Assembly (NCBI GenBank): GCA_024234265.1
Contig: JACKOM010000007.1
Span: 1 to 64,000 of the forward strand
Source of the DNA: Oceanospirillaceae bacterium
GTDB lineage: Bacteria; Pseudomonadota; Gammaproteobacteria; Pseudomonadales; Oceanobacteraceae
Direction: 5' to 3'
DNA length: 64,000 nucleotides
A program made the translations under genes and the position numbers. Positions 26,020 through 33,283 of this stretch are shown one piece after another. How positions within the stretch are numbered: position 1 is the stretch's first letter; each line of letters starts with the position of its first letter. The notes beneath the pieces are model-generated. The model ran no database searches. It was not told the origin of the DNA and worked only from the letters and a program-made list of their open reading frames with translations.

Positions 26020-27351
26020 ATGACTGACCGCCTGATGTCCCTTGCCAATCACCCGCTTGGCGGCAAACTCGTCAAATTACTCGGCCTGCCCAGCCCAATC
26101 CCACTGGCGCGTAATTTATCCGCTTATTCCGCCCACCCCCTCACTGAACGCCACATCGCCATTTTCGGACGGGGTTATGCACACTTCGCCATTGAACAGG
26201 CCCTGCTGCAGGGCGGCGCAAAAAGCGCGGTTAACGAAGGCCCCTTAAATGGCATTGTGTTTGATGCCAGCGGCCTGAATAAAAGCACGGATTTAAATCA
26301 GGTTTATCAATTATTGCAGGGCAATCTGAAACGCCTGTTACCCAATGGCCGTTTATTGGTCGTGGCACAAAATCCACAGCACTGCGACGGCATTGAAGCC
26401 GCCGCCATCGCCCGAGGTCTGGAAGGATTTGTAAAATCCATCGGCAAAGAAATCGGTAAAAAAGGCGCCACCGCCAACCTGGTTTATGTGCAGCAGAATT
26501 TACTCAGTACACTGCAGTGGCCGATTTTATTTTTCATGGGCGAACGCTGCACCTATGTCAGCGGCCAGGCCATTAACCTGTGCCACGGCAGCGCGGAAAT
26601 TGATGTGCCCAATGATCAGGTATTAACCGGCAAAATCGCCCTTGTGACCGGCGCTGCCCGCGGCATTGGTGCCGAAACCGCCGCGCGCCTCGCCCAGGAA
26701 GGTGCGAAGGTTATCTGCCTGGATGTGCCCCAGGCCGAAGAAGCCCTCAACGAAACCAGCCTCGCCATTGGTGGCTTACCTTTCCTGCTGGATATCAGCG
26801 CCAAGGATTCCGATAAATTACTCGCCGAGTTTTTACGCAAACAGGGTGGTGTGGATATCGTCATCCATAACGCCGGTATTACCCGCGATAAAACCTTCGC
26901 CAATATGCCGGAGCATTTCTGGCAGCAGGTGATGTCGGTTAACCTCGCCGCGATTATGCGCATTAACAGCACCCTGTTAGGTGAAAATATCCTGCGGGAT
27001 AACGGCCGAATTGTGTGCCTGTCGAGCATCAGTGGTATTGCCGGTAACTTCGGGCAAAGCAATTACGCCCTGAGTAAAGCCGCGCTGATAGGTTATGTGG
27101 ATCAGCTCGCCGGCCAGTTAAATGCACGGGGCATTACAATTAATGCCGTCGCGCCGGGTTTTATTGAAACCCCCATGACAGCGCAAATCCCCTTTATGAC
27201 CCGCGAATTTGGCCGCCGCTTAAACAGCTTAAAACAGGGTGGCCAGCCACGGGACGTGGCTGAGTTAATCTGCATGTTAAGCAGTCCGGGGGCCTTTGGT
27301 ATTTCCGGCAACACAGTGCGCGTGTGTGGTCAGGCTTTATTAGGTGCCTGA
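26020..27351 (+). CDS. High-molecular-weight FabG-like 3-oxoacyl-ACP reductase
   Basis: A 443-residue short-chain dehydrogenase of the long FabG4-like class. The N-terminal ~200 residues are a degenerate Rossmann-like domain (HIAIFGRGYAHFAIEQALL). The C-terminal domain is canonical: TGAARGIGAETAARLA (cofactor), HNAGITRD, catalytic Ser in CLSSISGIAG, YALSKAALIG (Tyr-x3-Lys) and PGFIETPMT. It is expected to reduce 3-oxoacyl thioesters with NAD(P)H, possibly CoA-linked. I chose ATG 26020 (MTDRLMSLANHP); frames from TTG 26002 or ATG 26008 are also open. It ends at a strong hairpin. Confidence 0.88.
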   Translation: MTDRLMSLANHPLGGKLVKLLGLPSPIPLARNLSAYSAHPLTERHIAIFGRGYAHFAIEQALLQGGAKSAVNEGPLNGIVFDASGLNKSTDLNQVYQLLQGNLKRLLPNGRLLVVAQNPQHCDGIEAAAIARGLEGFVKSIGKEIGKKGATANLVYVQQNLLSTLQWPILFFMGERCTYVSGQAINLCHGSAEIDVPNDQVLTGKIALVTGAARGIGAETAARLAQEGAKVICLDVPQAEEALNETSLAIGGLPFLLDISAKDSDKLLAEFLRKQGGVDIVIHNAGITRDKTFANMPEHFWQQVMSVNLAAIMRINSTLLGENILRDNGRIVCLSSISGIAGNFGQSNYALSKAALIGYVDQLAGQLNARGITINAVAPGFIETPMTAQIPFMTREFGRRLNSLKQGGQPRDVAELICMLSSPGAFGISGNTVRVCGQALLGA

Positions 27352-27365
27352 TCTGTGCAGCGAAT

Positions 27366-27392
27366 AAAAAACCGGCCAATGGCCGGTTTTTT
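27366..27392. terminator. Terminator of the FabG-like gene
   Basis: The stem AAAAACCGGCC/GGCCGGTTTTT with AAT loop, then TTATT. Confidence 0.88.
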
Positions 27393-27485
27393 ATTCGGCG
27401 ATCATTTTAACCATTGAGCATTCATATTTGTTTGGCACTATGGAACGTATTAACAAACCCTGATCGCATTCATACAAGGATGGAT

Positions 27486-28007
27486 ATGAAAACTGCGTTT
27501 CTCATTATTGATGTACAAAACGGTGTCTTTGGCGAAAGTAGCGCGCTGTTTGAAAAAAACAACGTATTGGAAAATATACGCCGCATCAGCCAACAGCAAC
27601 GTGCTTTACCAACCCTGTTTGCTTATGTACAACATGAGGCGCCGGGAATTGTTGAGTTCCAAAGCCCCCAATGGCAACTGCACAATACATTGGATGTACA
27701 AGCGGCGGATATTTACATCCGCAAACAAAGCCCGGATGCATTTTTTAATACCCAATTACATCAGCAATTGCAGGAGCGTGGCATTGAACATCTGCTGCTG
27801 TGCGGTTATTCCTCTGATTTTTGCATTGACCGCACTGCGTTTAGTGCCGCCAGCCAGGGTTATAAAGTGACAATTGTGGCTGACGCACACACCACCCACG
27901 ACAAACCCCATTTATCTGCCGGGCAAATCCGCACCCATCACAATTTTATTCTGTCGAAACACCCGTCTATTCAGGTGCGCAGCACCGATGATCTCTGTTC
28001 CGACTAG
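27486..28007 (+). CDS. Isochorismatase-family cysteine hydrolase
   Basis: A 173-residue alpha/beta hydrolase with the family triad: Asp in FLIIDVQNGVF, Lys in YIRKQSPDAFF, and Cys in YSSDFCIDRTAFSAASQGY. Members cleave isochorismate, nicotinamide, N-carbamoyl compounds or others, and the substrate cannot be read here. The true start is ATG 27486 after AAGGATGG; an in-frame extension from 27414 is not supported. It stands alone between terminators and the bufferin-like operon. Confidence 0.88.
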   Translation: MKTAFLIIDVQNGVFGESSALFEKNNVLENIRRISQQQRALPTLFAYVQHEAPGIVEFQSPQWQLHNTLDVQAADIYIRKQSPDAFFNTQLHQQLQERGIEHLLLCGYSSDFCIDRTAFSAASQGYKVTIVADAHTTHDKPHLSAGQIRTHHNFILSKHPSIQVRSTDDLCSD

Positions 28008-28066
28008 CTCCCGGGGGGGTGTTTACCATGCACCCCACCGCCCTAAAAAAATATTTTAAAAAGTTT

Positions 28067-28094
28067 GTCAGGTTTCCCCCCTCCGCTACGACTA
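28067..28094 (+). promoter_or_regulatory. Possible ECF-type promoter of the bufferin-like operon
   Basis: GTCAGG (28067-28072), a 16-bp spacer and CGACTA (28089-28094) have the geometry of ECF sigma promoters. It lies 48 bp before the precursor ATG and would start the operon that ends with its own ECF sigma gene. The motif was chosen by eye and is uncertain. Confidence 0.3.
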
Positions 28095-28141
28095 GGTCGG
28101 TATGCACACTCAGTGCATCAACCAACTTAAGGAATAGCACC

Positions 28142-28420
28142 ATGAATATGCGTACCGCTGCCGCCCTGGCCCTGACCCTGATTTCTTCCGCCGCCCTTGC
28201 CGGCGAAAGTACTGAGCGTAAATGTGGCGCAGGCTCCTGCGGCAAAAAAACCGTGACCAGCGATAAAACCACTGACGCCAGCTGCTCCAAAAAAGAAGCA
28301 TCCTGCTCTAAGAAAGAAGCTTCCTGTTCTAAAAAAGACATGCCTGCTGAAAAGGACGCCGCCTGTTCTAAAAAGGAAGCCTCCTGCTCTAAAAAAGATG
28401 CTGCCTGCAGCAAGAAATAA
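28142..28420 (+). CDS. Bufferin/HvfA-like secreted Cys-Lys repeat precursor
   Basis: A 92-residue protein. A Sec signal peptide (about residues 1-21, MNMRTAAALALTLISSAALA) is followed by a low-complexity mature part: KCGAGSCGKK, a short Thr/Asp spacer, then six CSKK units spaced mostly as SCSKKEA or ACSKKDA and ending ACSKK. Eight Cys and about twenty Lys make up most of it. ATG 28142 has AAGGA 9 bases upstream. The next gene encodes a DUF692 enzyme, the family that installs Cys-derived heterocycles in copper-binding RiPPs. I infer that these Cys are modified and bind metal, probably copper, in the periplasm. The repeat motif itself is not one I can match to a named precursor family. Confidence 0.8.
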   Translation: MNMRTAAALALTLISSAALAGESTERKCGAGSCGKKTVTSDKTTDASCSKKEASCSKKEASCSKKDMPAEKDAACSKKEASCSKKDAACSKK

Positions 28421-28435
28421 TTCAGGAGTCATCAC

Positions 28436-29215
28436 ATGGCCGGTTTAGGTTACCGCCGCGAAATGGCCGACTGGGACATTTCGTGCATTGAGGCAGATTT
28501 TTTTGAAGTGGTGCCAGAAAATTGGATACGCCGCGAGCGCGCGCCGTTACACAATATTCTTGCCTCAAACCGGCCCGTGCATCTGCACGGGGTATCGTTA
28601 AATCTGGGGGGTGAAGGGGCCATCAACACGGCTTTTTTGCGTGAATTACGCGGCCTGATGGATGACCTGCACACCGAATTTTATTCCGATCATCTTGCCG
28701 CGAGCGGCGATGCCCACCAACTGTATGATTTATTTCCCATCCCCTTCACTGCCGCAGAAGTGCGCCGCGTGGGGGACAGAATTAAACAGGTGCAGGATGT
28801 TTTAGGCTGCGCCATGGCGATTGAAAACCCTACCTGGTATACCAATACCGGGGACATGCCCGAAGCGGATTTTTTAAGTGCCGTCGCGGAATACGCCGAC
28901 TGCCGCATTCTGCTCGATTTAAACAATATCGATGTGAATTTTAAAAACCACGGCCTGATGGATTTAAACGAATTTATCCGCCGCGTGGATTTAAAACGCA
29001 TCACCTACCTGCATGTGGCTGGCCATGAATTTGATGAGCGCTTTGGCCTGTATGTGGATACCCACAGCCAGGCGGTTGAAAACAAAGTGCGTGACATGGC
29101 CCTGCAATTAAACCGGCAACATAAACTGCCCATACTGCTGGAATGGGATAACGATGTGCCGGATCTGGCCAGCATCAACCGGGAGCTTGCATGTCTGCAT
29201 TCCACGATTATGTAA
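28436..29215 (+). CDS. DUF692 multinuclear iron enzyme (BufB/HvfB/MbnB-like)
   Basis: A 259-residue TIM-barrel oxidase expected to modify precursor cysteines. The metal-ligand pattern of the family is complete by eye: FFEVVPENW, PVHLHGVSLNLG, YSDHLAAS, AIENPTWY, LLDLNNIDVNFKNHG, TYLHVAGHE, DTHSQAV and LLEWDNDVPDL, supplying the His, Glu, Asp and Asn that bind two or three irons. ATG 28436 follows AGGAG. It overlaps the DUF2063 gene by 25 bp. In characterised systems (methanobactin MbnB, TglH, HvfB, bufferin BufB) the enzyme works with a small partner protein, here the next gene. Confidence 0.92.
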   Translation: MAGLGYRREMADWDISCIEADFFEVVPENWIRRERAPLHNILASNRPVHLHGVSLNLGGEGAINTAFLRELRGLMDDLHTEFYSDHLAASGDAHQLYDLFPIPFTAAEVRRVGDRIKQVQDVLGCAMAIENPTWYTNTGDMPEADFLSAVAEYADCRILLDLNNIDVNFKNHGLMDLNEFIRRVDLKRITYLHVAGHEFDERFGLYVDTHSQAVENKVRDMALQLNRQHKLPILLEWDNDVPDLASINRELACLHSTIM

Positions 29216-29460
29216 GGGGCCGCACGGATGATATCCCACCAGGTTACGCCGAGCCCGGCATGCGCCTTTATCGCCACCTGGTGTATTTAGGTGCGGCGCA
29301 ATTACTCGAAGCCCATTTCCCTGCGGTGAAAGAATCCCTCGGCGAAGAAACCTGGGGCGAATTAATCCGTGTTTTTATTCGCGAATCACGCTGGCAATCG
29401 CATTTTTACGGAGATTTAAAAGATGAATTTATTATTTTCCTGGAACAACAGGCTGGCTGA
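29191..29460 (+). CDS. Minimal DUF2063 partner protein (BufC/HvfC-like, N-terminal domain only)
   Basis: An 89-residue protein with the N-terminal DUF2063 pattern: GMRLYRHLVYLGAAQLLEAHFPAVKESLGEETWGELIRVFI, then HFYGDLKDEFIIFLEQQ. Typical BufC/HvfC proteins are about 250 residues with a second domain; that part is absent. The end is not an obvious frameshift: the overlapping frame is the start of the DoxX protein, which begins with its own ribosome site and membrane segments. It starts at ATG 29191 with GGGAG upstream. It probably docks the precursor to the DUF692 enzyme. Confidence 0.78.
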   Translation: MSAFHDYVRGRTDDIPPGYAEPGMRLYRHLVYLGAAQLLEAHFPAVKESLGEETWGELIRVFIRESRWQSHFYGDLKDEFIIFLEQQAG

Positions 29461-29902
29461 GGCCACGCGCAGTATCGAACCCTTAGCTTATTTATTCCTG
29501 CGCCTGTGGCTCGCCCAGGAATTTATCATGGCCGGTTACCTGAAACTCTCCGGTGGTTTTCACGCACCTGAGTGGTTTGCCGGATTAGAGTTTCCGTTAC
29601 CGGTGAGTTTATTACCCGCAGATATTAACTGGAGCCTCGCCGCAGGCGGCGAAATTATACTGGGGCTTTTAATTCTGCTCGGCCTGTGGGGTCGCCTCGC
29701 AGCGGCAGGTTTGTTATTTATTACCTTTGTGGCGGTTTACAGTGTGCACTTTGATTTAGGCTTAGGCGGCTGGAACCAGATCGAAACCGAGCAGGGCCTT
29801 GGTTTTAAAGTACCGTTAATGATGGCCCTGATGCTGCTGGTTTTATTATTCAATGGCATGGGACGATTTTCTCTGGATTATCTCTGGCACAAAAAAGCCT
29901 GA
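29423..29902 (+). CDS. DoxX-family membrane protein
   Basis: A 159-residue inner-membrane protein with four hydrophobic segments (starting near residues 20, 65, 90 and 130). Family features are LFLRLWLAQEFIMAGYLKLSG and a glycine-rich second segment AAGGEIILGLLILLGLWG. DoxX proteins are routine members of DUF692/DUF2063 operons and are thought to handle quinone or redox chemistry at the membrane; the exact role in bufferin maturation is open. ATG 29423 lies inside the preceding gene with GGAG 10 bases before it, so translation is coupled. Confidence 0.88.
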   Translation: MNLLFSWNNRLAEATRSIEPLAYLFLRLWLAQEFIMAGYLKLSGGFHAPEWFAGLEFPLPVSLLPADINWSLAAGGEIILGLLILLGLWGRLAAAGLLFITFVAVYSVHFDLGLGGWNQIETEQGLGFKVPLMMALMLLVLLFNGMGRFSLDYLWHKKA

Positions 29903-29946
29903 AGCCCTAAAGTGAGGCCAGAAATGGCCAAAGGCAGTACACAGGA

Positions 29947-30519
29947 TTGAATCAGCACACCCTTATCAGCCAATGGGTCAATCAATGGCAAAACGCCATG
30001 CTGCGTTTTGCCCGCCTGCATTTATCCTCCGTGGAAGATGCGGAAGATGCCGTGCAGGAAACCTTTGCCGCGTTGTTGCAAAACGACCTGAGCACCATTA
30101 ACAGTGCAGACCCGCGCCCCTATTTGTTTGGCATATTGCGCAACAAAGTCATGGATAAATTACGGCAACGTTACCGCAACCCGGTGGCGGATGATGTAAA
30201 TGAAGAAGATCTGGACGCCCTGTTATTCGATGCACAGGACCACTGGGCACCCGGCATGGCACCGGCCAGCTGGCAAACACCGGATGCCCACGCCGAAGGC
30301 GGGCAATTTTTTGCGGTGCTGGATATCTGCGTAAATAATTTGCCGCCCAAACCTGCGCGGGTATTTTCCATGAAAGAATTTCTGGAATGTGATGCAGCGG
30401 AAATCTGCGCAACGCTGAATATCAGCCAGAGTGATTATTGGCAGAACCTGAGCCGCGCACGCAAACAGATTCACCTGTGCCTCAACCAACGCTGGTTCGC
30501 AGGAGCAACACTGCCATGA
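29947..30519 (+). CDS. ECF sigma factor of the bufferin-like operon
   Basis: A 190-residue extracytoplasmic-function sigma factor. Region 2 is RFARLHLSSVEDAEDAVQETFAALL, with PRPYLFGILRNKVMDKLRQ; region 4 is FLECDAAEICATLNISQSDYWQNLSRARKQIHLCL. The start is TTG 29947; no other start lies between the upstream stop and ATG 29998, which would remove part of region 2. The ribosome site is probably AAAGG at 29930-29934. It overlaps the anti-sigma gene by 4 bp. It presumably transcribes the operon from its own promoter in response to metal stress. Confidence 0.88.
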   Translation: MNQHTLISQWVNQWQNAMLRFARLHLSSVEDAEDAVQETFAALLQNDLSTINSADPRPYLFGILRNKVMDKLRQRYRNPVADDVNEEDLDALLFDAQDHWAPGMAPASWQTPDAHAEGGQFFAVLDICVNNLPPKPARVFSMKEFLECDAAEICATLNISQSDYWQNLSRARKQIHLCLNQRWFAGATLP

Positions 30520-30710
30520 TGAAATGCCGCGAATATATTTTTTTAATCAGCTCCGGAAAAATCGACGATGCCAGCGTAGGTGTGCGCCTTGATGCCGGCA
30601 TGCACAGGTTAATCTGCAAATACTGCCGCAGTTTTTCGCGCAATAATAAACAGCTGGATAAAATGCTGGATGCCTACCGGGAAGAATTAAAAAAGCCTGA
30701 GCGGGAATAA
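30516..30710 (+). CDS. Soluble zinc-finger anti-sigma factor (zf-HC2)
   Basis: A 64-residue protein. It begins MMKCREYIFLISSGKIDD and carries the zinc motif HRLICKYC (H-x3-C-x2-C) with an earlier Cys at residue 4, the ZAS arrangement. The tail KQLDKMLDAYREELKK is helical and there is no membrane segment, so it senses something in the cytoplasm, possibly copper or oxidation releasing zinc. ATGA overlap with the ECF gene ties their expression. A longer in-frame start at 30438 inside the sigma gene is not credible. Confidence 0.88.
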   Translation: MMKCREYIFLISSGKIDDASVGVRLDAGMHRLICKYCRSFSRNNKQLDKMLDAYREELKKPERE

Positions 30711-30743
30711 AAAACGGGACACTGGCTCCCCACTGCTGTCCCA
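30711..30743 (+). repeat. Left arm of a flanking inverted repeat
   Basis: AAAACGGGACACTGGCTCC and then ACTGCTGTCCCA, starting right after the anti-sigma stop. Nearly the same sequence occurs inverted at 31364-31395, next to glmS. Internally GGGACA and TGTCCC can pair. The two arms enclose repeat copy A and the glmS terminator. Confidence 0.6.
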
Positions 30744-30781
30744 CAGCTTGAAACTCAAAAGCCCTGCATGAATTAAAATTT

Positions 30782-31035
30782 CATTCAGAGCTTTTTTGTT
30801 TGTGCCGATTTATCACGGCGTTAAATCAGAACACATTATGCGAACTTGCTGCGCCGGTTTTTTAAAGCGACATAGCCCGTAGCTGGCATGGATGCCAGCA
30901 AAGCGCCGGCGCAGCTAGGCAGGATGCCGAATGGCGCGTGGGCGTAATGACGTGCGTAAAAAACCGGAAACAAGCAGCAGTGTGAGCGAAGGATGGGTCT
31001 GGGAAGTCCCTTCCCAGGAAGAAAAAACGGGATTT
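30782..31035 (+). repeat. Dispersed structured repeat, copy A (anti-sigma/glmS interval)
   Basis: About 250 bp sharing long stretches with 50100-50355 and 63494-63740. It begins in the T tract of a terminator (GAGCTTTTTTGTTTGTG), then GCGAACTTGCTGCGCCGG, hairpin 1 (30882-30899, stem GCTGGCAT/ATGCCAGC), a weakened hairpin 2 (near 30917-30929), AAACAAGCAGCAGTGTGAGC and hairpin 3 (30999-31017, CTGGGAAG/CTTCCCAG). No coding capacity. Genes on the two sides converge. The rest of this 700-bp gap holds a separate GC-rich palindromic stretch (31085-31250) and a block at 31251-31350 shared with copy C. Confidence 0.9.
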
Positions 31036-31250
31036 AAAAGTCGTTAAATTCTGAAACATCAAAGCAGAACTGCCTATCTTGGGGGTCTTGCCCCCACACC
31101 CCCGCTTTGAACGCAACCGGGCGTTTTTCCTCACGCCAACAAAAAACATTCGCCCCCGCGCTATGGGGCATCCTGCCCTGGGGTCCCTCGCTTCGCCAGC
31201 ATCCCTGCTGGCTCGGGCGTGTTTTTTGTTTGCGTTTCGGCGTACCCGTG

Positions 31251-31350
31251 CCGGGCATTGACCCTCCGCGTTCATTTTGTGCCCATCAAAAACGGCGGTT
31301 GCACCCTGCTCAATCTAAAAAACAGGGCCTCAAAAGAGGCCCTGTTTTTT
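31251..31350. repeat. Terminal block shared by repeat copies A and C
   Basis: CCGGGCATTGACCCTC and following bases match 63791-63885 over about 95 bp, ending in the same terminator hairpin. Copy B lacks it. Confidence 0.8.
31317..31350. terminator. Terminator of glmS (minus strand)
   Basis: The stem ACAGGGCCTC/GAGGCCCTGT with AAAA loop is flanked by A and T runs. It lies 62 bp past the glmS stop and works in both directions. Confidence 0.88.
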
Positions 31351-31363
31351 AAGTGAATAACTC

Positions 31364-31395
31364 TGGGACAGCAGTAACTGGCTCCCGTTATTTTT
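31364..31395 (-). repeat. Right arm of a flanking inverted repeat
   Basis: Read on the minus strand it gives AACGGGAGCCAGTTACTGCTGTCCCA, aligning with the arm at 30711-30743 apart from a few positions. Confidence 0.6.
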
Positions 31396-31411
31396 GCAGG
31401 TGAATAACTAC

Positions 31412-33244
31412 TTATTCCACCGTTACGGATTTGGCCAGGTTACGCGGCTGATCCACGTCTGTGCCTTTTAATACCGCCACGTGGTAACTGAGTAATTGCA
31501 GCGGCACTATGTACACAATCGGCTCGAGCAGGTCACTGACGCTCGGCAGATTTAATACCTGCACACCTTCGCTGGCTTCCACACCGGCTTTGGCATCGGC
31601 AAACAGGAATAACTCACCACCACGGGCACGCACTTCTTCGAGGTTGGATTTTAATTTATCCAGCAGATCGTTTTGTGGTGCTACCGCGACAACCGGCATG
31701 TCTTTATCCACTAACGCCAGGGGGCCGTGTTTTAATTCACCGGCCGGGTAAGCTTCAGCGTGGATGTAGGAAATTTCTTTTAATTTCAGGGCGCCTTCCA
31801 TCGCAATCGGGTACATAGCACCGCGGCCTAAAAACAGGCTGTGGTGTTTTTCCGCGAAGGCTTCGGCCATTTTCTGAATCGGTGCATCAAGGGCGATCAC
31901 TTCTTCGATCAGGCCGGGTAATTTTAATAAATCAGCAACGATTTCCTCTTCCACCTGCTGCACTAAACCGTGACGGCGGCCCAGGGCGATGGTCAGCATT
32001 AACAGCGCGGTTAATTGTGAGGTAAAGGCTTTGGTGGAGGCCACACCGATTTCCGGGCCGGCGTTGGTCATAATTGCCAGATCAGATTCACGCACTAAGG
32101 ATGAGCTTGGCACGTTGCAGATAGTCACGCTGGCGGTAAAACCTAATTCTTTAGCTTTGCGCAGGGCGGCTAAAGTATCGGCGGTTTCACCGGACTGGCT
32201 GATGGTGATAAACATGCTGTCAGGCAGTGGCACCACTTTGCGGTAACGGTATTCACTGGCCACTTCCACGTTGCACGGAATGCCTACCAGATTTTCGATC
32301 CAGTATTTGGCAACCATACCTGAGTGGTAAGAAGTACCGCAGGCCACAATCTGCACCGCGCGGGTTTTATCAAACACTTCTTTGGCTTTTACACCAAACG
32401 CCTGTTCGAGCAGGTGGGTTTTGCTGATACGGCCTTCCAGGCAGTTACGGATAACCGTTGGCTGCTCGTAAATTTCTTTGAGCATGTAATGGCGGAATTC
32501 GCCTTTTTCGGCGGCATCCTGACGGTGTTCAAAACGCACCACTTCGTGTTGCACAGGGGCGCCGCTTTTATTCCATACCTGTACGTTGTCGATGGTAATT
32601 TCCGCTACGTCACCTTCATCGAGGAACATAAAACGGTCAGTCACCTGCAGCAGGGCCAGCTGGTCAGAGGCAATAAAATGCTCACCGGCACCCACACCGA
32701 TAACCAGCGGTGAGCCGTGACGGGCAGCGACTAATTTATTGGGGTGCGCAGCACTCACAACACCTAAACCGTAGGCACCTTCGAGGTGAGGGATCGCCTG
32801 TTTAACCGCAGCGGTTAAATCCGGGGTGGTTTTTAAAATATCGTGCAGCAGGTGCACGATAACTTCGGTGTCGGTCTGGGATTTAAACTCGTAACCTTTG
32901 GCCTGTAATTCACGGCGCAGCTGTTCGTAGTTTTCGATAATGCCGTTGTGCACAATTGCCAGGCCTTCACCGGACATGTGCGGGTGGGCGTTAGTTTCAC
33001 TTGGCACACCGTGGGTTGCCCAGCGTGTGTGGGCGATACCCACATGGCCGTGGATGGGGCTTTCTTTTAACGCATCGGCCAGGGCCTGCACTTTACCCAT
33101 GCGACGGCTGCGGCCAATGCTGCCGGCAGCGGTAATTAATGCCACACCGGCACTGTCATAACCACGGTATTCAAGACGACGCAGACCTTCGATTAAAATC
33201 TCTTCCACGTTCCGTTGTGCTACTGCACCTACTATTCCGCACAT
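31412..33244 (-). CDS. glmS: Glutamine--fructose-6-phosphate aminotransferase
   Basis: Makes glucosamine-6-phosphate from fructose-6-phosphate and glutamine, the first step to UDP-GlcNAc. It is 610 residues. The processed N-terminal Cys of the glutaminase is in MCGIVGAVAQRN; RRLEYRGYDSAG follows; two SIS sugar-isomerase domains contain VACGTSYHSGM, ISQSGETADTLAAL and GRGAMYPIAMEGALKLKE; the tail LAKSVTVE is the usual C-terminus. The start is 40 bp from the end of glmU, so glmU-glmS form one operon. No glmS ribozyme-like leader is visible. Confidence 0.98.
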   Translation of the reverse strand: MCGIVGAVAQRNVEEILIEGLRRLEYRGYDSAGVALITAAGSIGRSRRMGKVQALADALKESPIHGHVGIAHTRWATHGVPSETNAHPHMSGEGLAIVHNGIIENYEQLRRELQAKGYEFKSQTDTEVIVHLLHDILKTTPDLTAAVKQAIPHLEGAYGLGVVSAAHPNKLVAARHGSPLVIGVGAGEHFIASDQLALLQVTDRFMFLDEGDVAEITIDNVQVWNKSGAPVQHEVVRFEHRQDAAEKGEFRHYMLKEIYEQPTVIRNCLEGRISKTHLLEQAFGVKAKEVFDKTRAVQIVACGTSYHSGMVAKYWIENLVGIPCNVEVASEYRYRKVVPLPDSMFITISQSGETADTLAALRKAKELGFTASVTICNVPSSSLVRESDLAIMTNAGPEIGVASTKAFTSQLTALLMLTIALGRRHGLVQQVEEEIVADLLKLPGLIEEVIALDAPIQKMAEAFAEKHHSLFLGRGAMYPIAMEGALKLKEISYIHAEAYPAGELKHGPLALVDKDMPVVAVAPQNDLLDKLKSNLEEVRARGGELFLFADAKAGVEASEGVQVLNLPSVSDLLEPIVYIVPLQLLSYHVAVLKGTDVDQPRNLAKSVTVE

Positions 33245-33283
33245 ATTTAATTTCCTTTTTAAAATTCTTCTGCTGTCGCGTAA

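Noticed and set aside
28013..28036. GGGGTG/CACCCC hairpin as terminator of the isochorismatase gene
   Set aside because: No T tract follows on the plus strand; the A-rich run is on the wrong side for that direction.
28279..28417. Short tandem DNA repeats resembling a CRISPR or satellite
   Set aside because: They are codon repeats of the CSKK units in a continuous reading frame; there are no spacers.
29423..29460. Frameshift splitting a full-length DUF2063 protein
   Set aside because: The overlapping frame has its own ribosome site and encodes a complete DoxX protein, leaving no room for the missing C-terminal domain.
31034..31352. Frames inside the copy A repeat region
   Set aside because: Composition is driven by palindromic repeats; frames are not shared among the three copies.
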